64,000 nucleotides of DNA, from contig NZ_CP042596.1 of assembly GCF_009914315.1 (NCBI RefSeq), positions 2,046,001-2,110,000 of the forward strand, in the 5' to 3' direction. The notes under the pieces are model-generated. The model made no database searches. It was not told the DNA's origin and worked only from the letters and a program-made list of their open reading frames with translations. This stretch comes from Granulicella sp. WH15 (GTDB taxonomy: Bacteria > Acidobacteriota > Terriglobia > Terriglobales > Acidobacteriaceae). Each line of letters begins with the position of its first letter. Position 1 is the stretch's first letter. Of the stretch, positions 60,005-64,000 are shown in pieces. The position numbers were made by a program, and so were the translations under genes.

Positions 60005-62812
60005 ATGAAAAGAACTTTCCTGTCCGCGTGTTGTTTGCTTCTGTCTTTGCTTCCAGCCTTCTCTTTTGCCCAGACTGCGCCCAAAATCACGACGCCCAAG
60101 GAGTTCTTCGGCTTCAACATGGGCGACGACTACCACATGGCCTCCTACACCCAGGCCGAGGCCTACTGGAAGAAGCTGGCCACCGAGTCCAACCGCATGA
60201 AGCTGGTCGAGATCGGCAAGACCGAGGAGGGCCGCCCTCAGTACATGGCCATCGTCAGCTCGCCCGAGAACCTGAAGAAGCTCGACTACTACAAGTCCAT
60301 CTCGCAGAAGCTCGCGCACGCCGAGATCTCCGAGGAGGAAGCCCACAAGCTCGCTCAGGAGGGCAAGGCCATCGTCTGGGTCGACGGCGGCCTGCATGCC
60401 ACCGAGACCGTTGGCTCGCAGCAACTGATCGAGATCGTCTACCAGATGCTCAGCCGCACCGATCCCGAGACCATGCGCCTGCTCAACGACGACATCGCCC
60501 TCTACACCTTCGCCAATCCCGACGGCATGGAGCTGGTCGCCAACTGGTACATGCGCGAGAAGGACGAGACCAAGCGCTCCTACGACCTGCTGCCGCGCCT
60601 CTACGCCAAGTACGTCGGCCACGACGACAACCGCGACTCGCTCACCTCCAACATGGCCGAGACCGCCAACATGAACCGCCAGCTCTTCATCGAGTGGAAC
60701 CCGCAGCTCATGTACAACCACCACCAGTCCGGCCCGGCTGGCGAGGTCATCTACATCCCGCCGCTGCGCGACCCCGTCAATCACAACCTCGACCCCCTGG
60801 TCACTCTCGGCATCGAGCAGGTCGGCGTGGCCCTGCACGAGCGCCTGGTCTCGCAGGATAAGGGCGGCTCCGGCATGCGCACCCAGGCCAACTACGACGG
60901 CTGGTGGGACGGCGGAATGCGCAACACCACCACCTTCCACAACACCATCGCGCTGCTCACCGAGATCATCGGCAACCCCACTCCGATCCAGATTCCGCTC
61001 ATCCCCGAGCGCCAGCTTTACATCAGCGATCGCCCCCTGCCCGTAGCGCCGCAGACCTGGCACTATCGCCAGTCCATCGACTACTGCATGGAGACCGACC
61101 GCGCCATGCTCGACTATGCCTCGCGCAGACGAGAGATCGTGCTCTGGAACTTCTACAAGATGGGCCGCAACTCCATCGAGCGCGGCAGCAAGGACTACTG
61201 GACCATCACGCCCAAACGCATCGACGCGCTCGAAGCCGCGGGCAAGGTGGACGCGGCCTCGAAGTCGGCCCCGGATGCGCGCGGCCGAGTCACACTGGAG
61301 CCGAGCGACACCGTCGTCCCCAGCGGCCTCTACGAGTCTGTCCTGCATGACCCCAACTTCCGTGATCCGCGCGGCTACATCATCTCCGCCGATCAGCCCG
61401 ACTTCCCAACCGCGACCAAGTTCGTCAACATGCTGCTGAAGAACGGCCTCGACGTCCATCAGGCCACGGCCTCGTTCACGGTAGCGGGCAAGACCTACCC
61501 GGCTGGTTCCTACGTGGTCAAGACCGCGCAGGCCTTCCGCCCCATGGTCCGCGAGATGTTCGAGCCGCAGGACCACCCACACGACGTCAAGTACCCCGGC
61601 GGTCCGCCCATTACCCCATATGACATCGCGGGCTGGACGCTCGCCATGCAGATGGGCGTGCAGTACGACAAGATCCAGGACGGCTTCGACGGCCCCTTCA
61701 AGCTGCTCGACAAGACAATGCAGCCCTACGTTGGCGGCGGCATCGTAGGCCCGGCGAACCCTGCGGGCTACCTCGTCAGTCACCGCGTCAACAACAGCGT
61801 CATCCTGCAAAACCGCCTACTCAAAGCCGGTGCCGACGTCTTCTGGCTGAAGTCTTCTGTTACCCAAGGCAAGGATGACCTGAACTCCGGCACGCTCTGG
61901 GTTCCGGCTTCGGGAACGGCCACGCCCATCCTCGAAAAGAACGCCAAAGAACTTGGCCTCACCATCTATGCTGTCCCCACCGCGCCCACGGGTGAGGCCT
62001 ACAAGCTCAAGCCCCTCCGCATCGCCATCTACGATCAGTTCGGCGGCATCCTGCCCGCAGGCTGGACCCGCTGGCTCTTCGAGCGCTTCGAGTTTCCCTT
62101 CGAGATGGTCTACCCGCAGACGCTCGACAAGGGCGACCTGAAGAGCAAGTACGACGTCATTATCTTCACCGACGGAGCCTTCCGCCGCGGCCTCGCAGGA
62201 CGCGGCAACGGCGGACAGGGAGCCAAGCTGCCCGACGACATTCCCGCCGAGTTCCAGGGCTGGACGGGCCGCATCACCGAGGCCACCACCTTCCCGCAGA
62301 TCAAGGCATTCCTCAACGACGGAGGCTCCATCGTCACGGTGGGCAGTTCCACGGTGATGGCAGAGATCCTCGGCCTGCCCATCTCGAACTACCTCGTCGA
62401 GCGCGCCCCCGGAGCGCCGGAGCGACCACTCGCCCGCGAGAAGTTCTTCATCCCCGGCTCTCTCATGGAGGCCAACATCGACAACACGGTGCCCCTGGCC
62501 TACGGGATGCCGGACAAGGTGAACTTCTTCTTCGACAGCAGCCCCATCTTCCGGCTCGCGCCGAACGCGTCCTCAAAGCACACCTACGCGGCGGCCTGGT
62601 TCTCCAAGCCCCAGACGCTGACCAGCGGCTGGGCCTGGGGGCAGGAGTACCTGAACGGGGGAACAGCAGCGGTTGCGGGCAAGCTAGGCAAGGGCAACGT
62701 CATCGTCCTGGGGCCGGAGGTCTCGTTCCGAGGCGAGCCTCACGGCACCTTCAAGCTGCTCTTCAACGGCGTCATGTACGGAGGCTTGGAGCCAACCACG
62801 TTAGGGAAGTAG
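60005..62812 (+). CDS. M14-family zinc carboxypeptidase, secreted
   Basis: A 935-residue protein with a signal peptide (FLSACCLLLSLLPAFSFAQ). The M14 zinc site is GGLHATE (His and Glu ligands) with the third His in LMYNHHQSGP. A long C-terminal part resembles a GATase1/PA-like extension found in large acidobacterial M14 peptidases. ATG at 60005 follows a short leader. The gene has very strong GC preference at third codon positions, giving a long antisense ORF on the other strand. Confidence 0.88.
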   Translation: MKRTFLSACCLLLSLLPAFSFAQTAPKITTPKEFFGFNMGDDYHMASYTQAEAYWKKLATESNRMKLVEIGKTEEGRPQYMAIVSSPENLKKLDYYKSISQKLAHAEISEEEAHKLAQEGKAIVWVDGGLHATETVGSQQLIEIVYQMLSRTDPETMRLLNDDIALYTFANPDGMELVANWYMREKDETKRSYDLLPRLYAKYVGHDDNRDSLTSNMAETANMNRQLFIEWNPQLMYNHHQSGPAGEVIYIPPLRDPVNHNLDPLVTLGIEQVGVALHERLVSQDKGGSGMRTQANYDGWWDGGMRNTTTFHNTIALLTEIIGNPTPIQIPLIPERQLYISDRPLPVAPQTWHYRQSIDYCMETDRAMLDYASRRREIVLWNFYKMGRNSIERGSKDYWTITPKRIDALEAAGKVDAASKSAPDARGRVTLEPSDTVVPSGLYESVLHDPNFRDPRGYIISADQPDFPTATKFVNMLLKNGLDVHQATASFTVAGKTYPAGSYVVKTAQAFRPMVREMFEPQDHPHDVKYPGGPPITPYDIAGWTLAMQMGVQYDKIQDGFDGPFKLLDKTMQPYVGGGIVGPANPAGYLVSHRVNNSVILQNRLLKAGADVFWLKSSVTQGKDDLNSGTLWVPASGTATPILEKNAKELGLTIYAVPTAPTGEAYKLKPLRIAIYDQFGGILPAGWTRWLFERFEFPFEMVYPQTLDKGDLKSKYDVIIFTDGAFRRGLAGRGNGGQGAKLPDDIPAEFQGWTGRITEATTFPQIKAFLNDGGSIVTVGSSTVMAEILGLPISNYLVERAPGAPERPLAREKFFIPGSLMEANIDNTVPLAYGMPDKVNFFFDSSPIFRLAPNASSKHTYAAAWFSKPQTLTSGWAWGQEYLNGGTAAVAGKLGKGNVIVLGPEVSFRGEPHGTFKLLFNGVMYGGLEPTTLGK

Positions 62813-62835
62813 AGCCTTCCCGCCACTCTCTAAAA

Positions 62836-62881
62836 CCCTTTACGGAATGGCTAAAGCTGTGCCGTAAAGGGCTTCTGTTTT
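62836..62881 (+). terminator. terminator of the M14 gene
   Basis: Arms CCCTTTACGG (62836-62845) and CCGTAAAGGG (62862-62871) with a 16-nt loop, followed by a T-rich stretch CTTCTGTTTTT. It lies 24 bp after the M14 stop. Confidence 0.75.
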
Positions 62882-63031
62882 TGTCGTTGCTGTTGTTGGT
62901 TTTCTTGGTTGTCATTCAGGAGCGAAGCGGAGGAATCTGCTTCTGTCGTTGTTCTTGCTTTTGCTTTTGTTGTTGCTTCGGTTGTTGTCTTTGCCGTTGC
63001 TTCTGAGGTAGGTCGGGGCTTTAGCCCCGAC
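62876..63031. repeat. low-complexity TTG-rich stretch and GTCGGGGC hairpin
   Basis: Positions about 62876-63005 are an imperfect array of GTTGTT and GTTGCTTCTG-like units, with a non-repetitive interruption near 62918. It ends in a perfect hairpin GTCGGGGC / GCCCCGAC (63012-63031) around TTTA. The 62813-63095 gap has no convincing gene; ORFs here are Lys/Gln/Thr low-complexity. Confidence 0.6.
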
Positions 63032-63095
63032 ACTAACCCTCACCCCAAAAGTGAGCGTTAGCCCCGAAGTATGCTTTCCCCCTCAGCCCACCAAC

Positions 63096-63581
63096 TCAAT
63101 CCAAAGCCACGCCCGTAACCCCCAACACCTCCGCCAACACCGCGACGACCATCTCATGGTCATCCCGCTGCGGCAGCCCGCTGGCCACAACCGTCCCCAC
63201 CAACCCGGTCCCACGCAGCACCACCGGAAACCCACCCCCATGCGCGGCATAGTCGGCGAGCTTCAACCCCTGCCGCTCCTCGAGCGTGGTCCCATCCAAA
63301 ACCAACTGCCGCCCCACATGGTACGACGACCGCCCAAACCGCATCACCGTATTCCTCTTCCGCCGAATCCAATCCTCCTGCCCCTGCGCGGCCCCATTCA
63401 TGGCGACGGCAAACAACATTCGCCCCGCCACCTGAATCTCGAAGGTCATCCCCGCGCCGAGAGCAATCGACCGATCTCTTAGCTTGCTCCCGATCGTCCA
63501 AGCTGTCTCCGCGCCAAACTCCGCAAACTGGAGCTTCGCCTCCTGCACCTTCATCCGTTCGATATCTTCCGCCAACCCCAT
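63096..63581 (-). CDS. UPF0303/haem-binding-like protein
   Basis: A 161-residue protein of the UPF0303 (DUF336-like) group. Conserved blocks are WIRRKRNTVMRFGRSSYHVG, LADYAAHGGGFPVVLRGTGL and the ending GLPQRDDHEMVV. Relatives bind or degrade haem or are chaperone-like; function here is unproven. ATG at 63581 with AGAGGAG upstream is preferred to the longer frame from 63653. Confidence 0.78.
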   Translation of the reverse strand: MGLAEDIERMKVQEAKLQFAEFGAETAWTIGSKLRDRSIALGAGMTFEIQVAGRMLFAVAMNGAAQGQEDWIRRKRNTVMRFGRSSYHVGRQLVLDGTTLEERQGLKLADYAAHGGGFPVVLRGTGLVGTVVASGLPQRDDHEMVVAVLAEVLGVTGVALD

Positions 63582-63642
63582 CCTCATCTCCTCTGTTTCT
63601 GCATTAACTCTAGTCGGTCTATCTGCGCCATAATAACCCTTC

Positions 63643-64000
63643 ATGTGTCGCACGAATCCTCAGGCCATCGGCATCGACTTCGGAACCACCAACAGCTCAG
63701 TCGCACGAGCCGGCAACGCCGCACCAGCCACCACCGTCGAGCTGACCCGCTTCTCGAACGGCAGCGCCAGCTCGCGCTCCATCCTCTACCTAGAGAAGGT
63801 GAAAGGCCGCGTCCTCTCCGCCTCCGGTCCCGCCGCTATCGACCGCTACCTAGCCGCGCACGGCGAAGGCGACCACCCTGGCCGCCTCATCCAGTCGCTC
63901 AAGTCCTACCTGCCCAGCCGCTCGCTCACCGGCACCGAGGTCTTCGGTCGCCACTACACCCTCGAAGACCTCATCTCCCGCATCCTCACCGACCTGCGCC
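63643..64000 (+). CDS. Hsp70-family protein, 5' part (runs off the window)
   Basis: 119 complete codons of an open frame starting MCRTNPQAIGIDFGTTNSSV. AIGIDFGTTNSSVA is the phosphate-1 motif of Hsp70/actin-fold ATPases. The region LIQSLKSYLPSRSL and FGRHYTLEDLI recalls YegD-type Hsp70 relatives. No in-frame stop occurs before the edge. It is divergent from the UPF0303 gene, with 61 bp between the preferred starts. Confidence 0.85.
   Translation, partial: MCRTNPQAIGIDFGTTNSSVARAGNAAPATTVELTRFSNGSASSRSILYLEKVKGRVLSASGPAAIDRYLAAHGEGDHPGRLIQSLKSYLPSRSLTGTEVFGRHYTLEDLISRILTDLR

Noticed and set aside
59966..61810. 614-residue ORF antisense to the M14 peptidase
   Set aside because: It is a by-product of strong G/C preference at third codon positions in the M14 gene. 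Its translation is a monotonous Val/Gly/Ala/His/Asp-rich sequence with no domain, whereas the sense frame has zinc ligands and a signal peptide.
62851..63033. 60-residue Lys/Thr/Gln-rich ORF
   Set aside because: It is the translation of the TTG-rich low-complexity tract and shows no domain.

Overview
The window looks like chromosomal DNA of an acidobacterium of the class Terriglobia (Granulicella/Edaphobacter/Terriglobus-like). This is inferred from the roughly 1000-residue TonB receptor with an N-terminal carboxypeptidase-regulatory-like domain, the winged-helix/transmembrane/PD40 propeller protein, the GC-rich chromosomal genes and the many secreted beta-propellers. No 16S or other decisive marker is present, so genus and species cannot be given.

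Layout. (1) 1-8.7 kb: LysR regulator, two small Cys-rich proteins, a secreted glycerophosphodiesterase with unusual domain order, a TonB receptor and a divergent TolB-like regulator. (2) 8.7-24.5 kb: wreckage of a conjugative or plasmid-like element. It holds a parB gene split by a 3.54-kb Tn554-family transposon, a DUF6908 protein, an ArdC-type antirestriction protein, a HigBA toxin-antitoxin pair, two proteins sharing a C-terminal module with an HGPN motif, a tandem pair of tyrosine recombinases, and a chimeric ORF joining a TrbC/VirB2 pilin N-terminus to a TraI helicase that has lost its relaxase domain and Walker A motif. (3) 24.5-39.5 kb: a defence island with AbiE (type IV toxin-antitoxin), a UPF0489 protein, a STAND-like ATPase fused to an Mrr nuclease, a secreted protein with possible Trypco2-like repeats, a TIR-like/PD-(D/E)xK fusion overlapping a second PD-(D/E)xK protein, a membrane coiled-coil protein, and a complete QatABCD operon. 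It ends at a 3'-half tRNA-Val fragment preceded by stacked hairpins, which looks like an integration scar. (4) 39.5-64 kb: ordinary chromosome. It holds a marR/isochorismatase/MFS operon, AraC with a divergent SDR, a GT87-type membrane protein, OxyR with an exported catalase and two exported ankyrin proteins, HemQ, a Lol-type permease, a SIS sugar-phosphate isomerase with a sugar porter, an M14 peptidase, a UPF0303 protein and the start of an Hsp70 gene.

How it works together. The island combines several abortive-infection or nucleolytic systems with stability and antirestriction genes left from a mobile element. Transfer and partition functions are broken (split parB, chimeric traI, frameshifted tnpB), which suggests the island is now fixed. 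The candidates least covered by known systems are the nuclease cluster at 29.8-33.3 kb, the two HGPN-module proteins at 15.9-19.5 kb, and a possible structured RNA seen at 15.75 and 20.40 kb.

All calls come from reading sequence and translated ORFs by eye. No database search or folding program was run.
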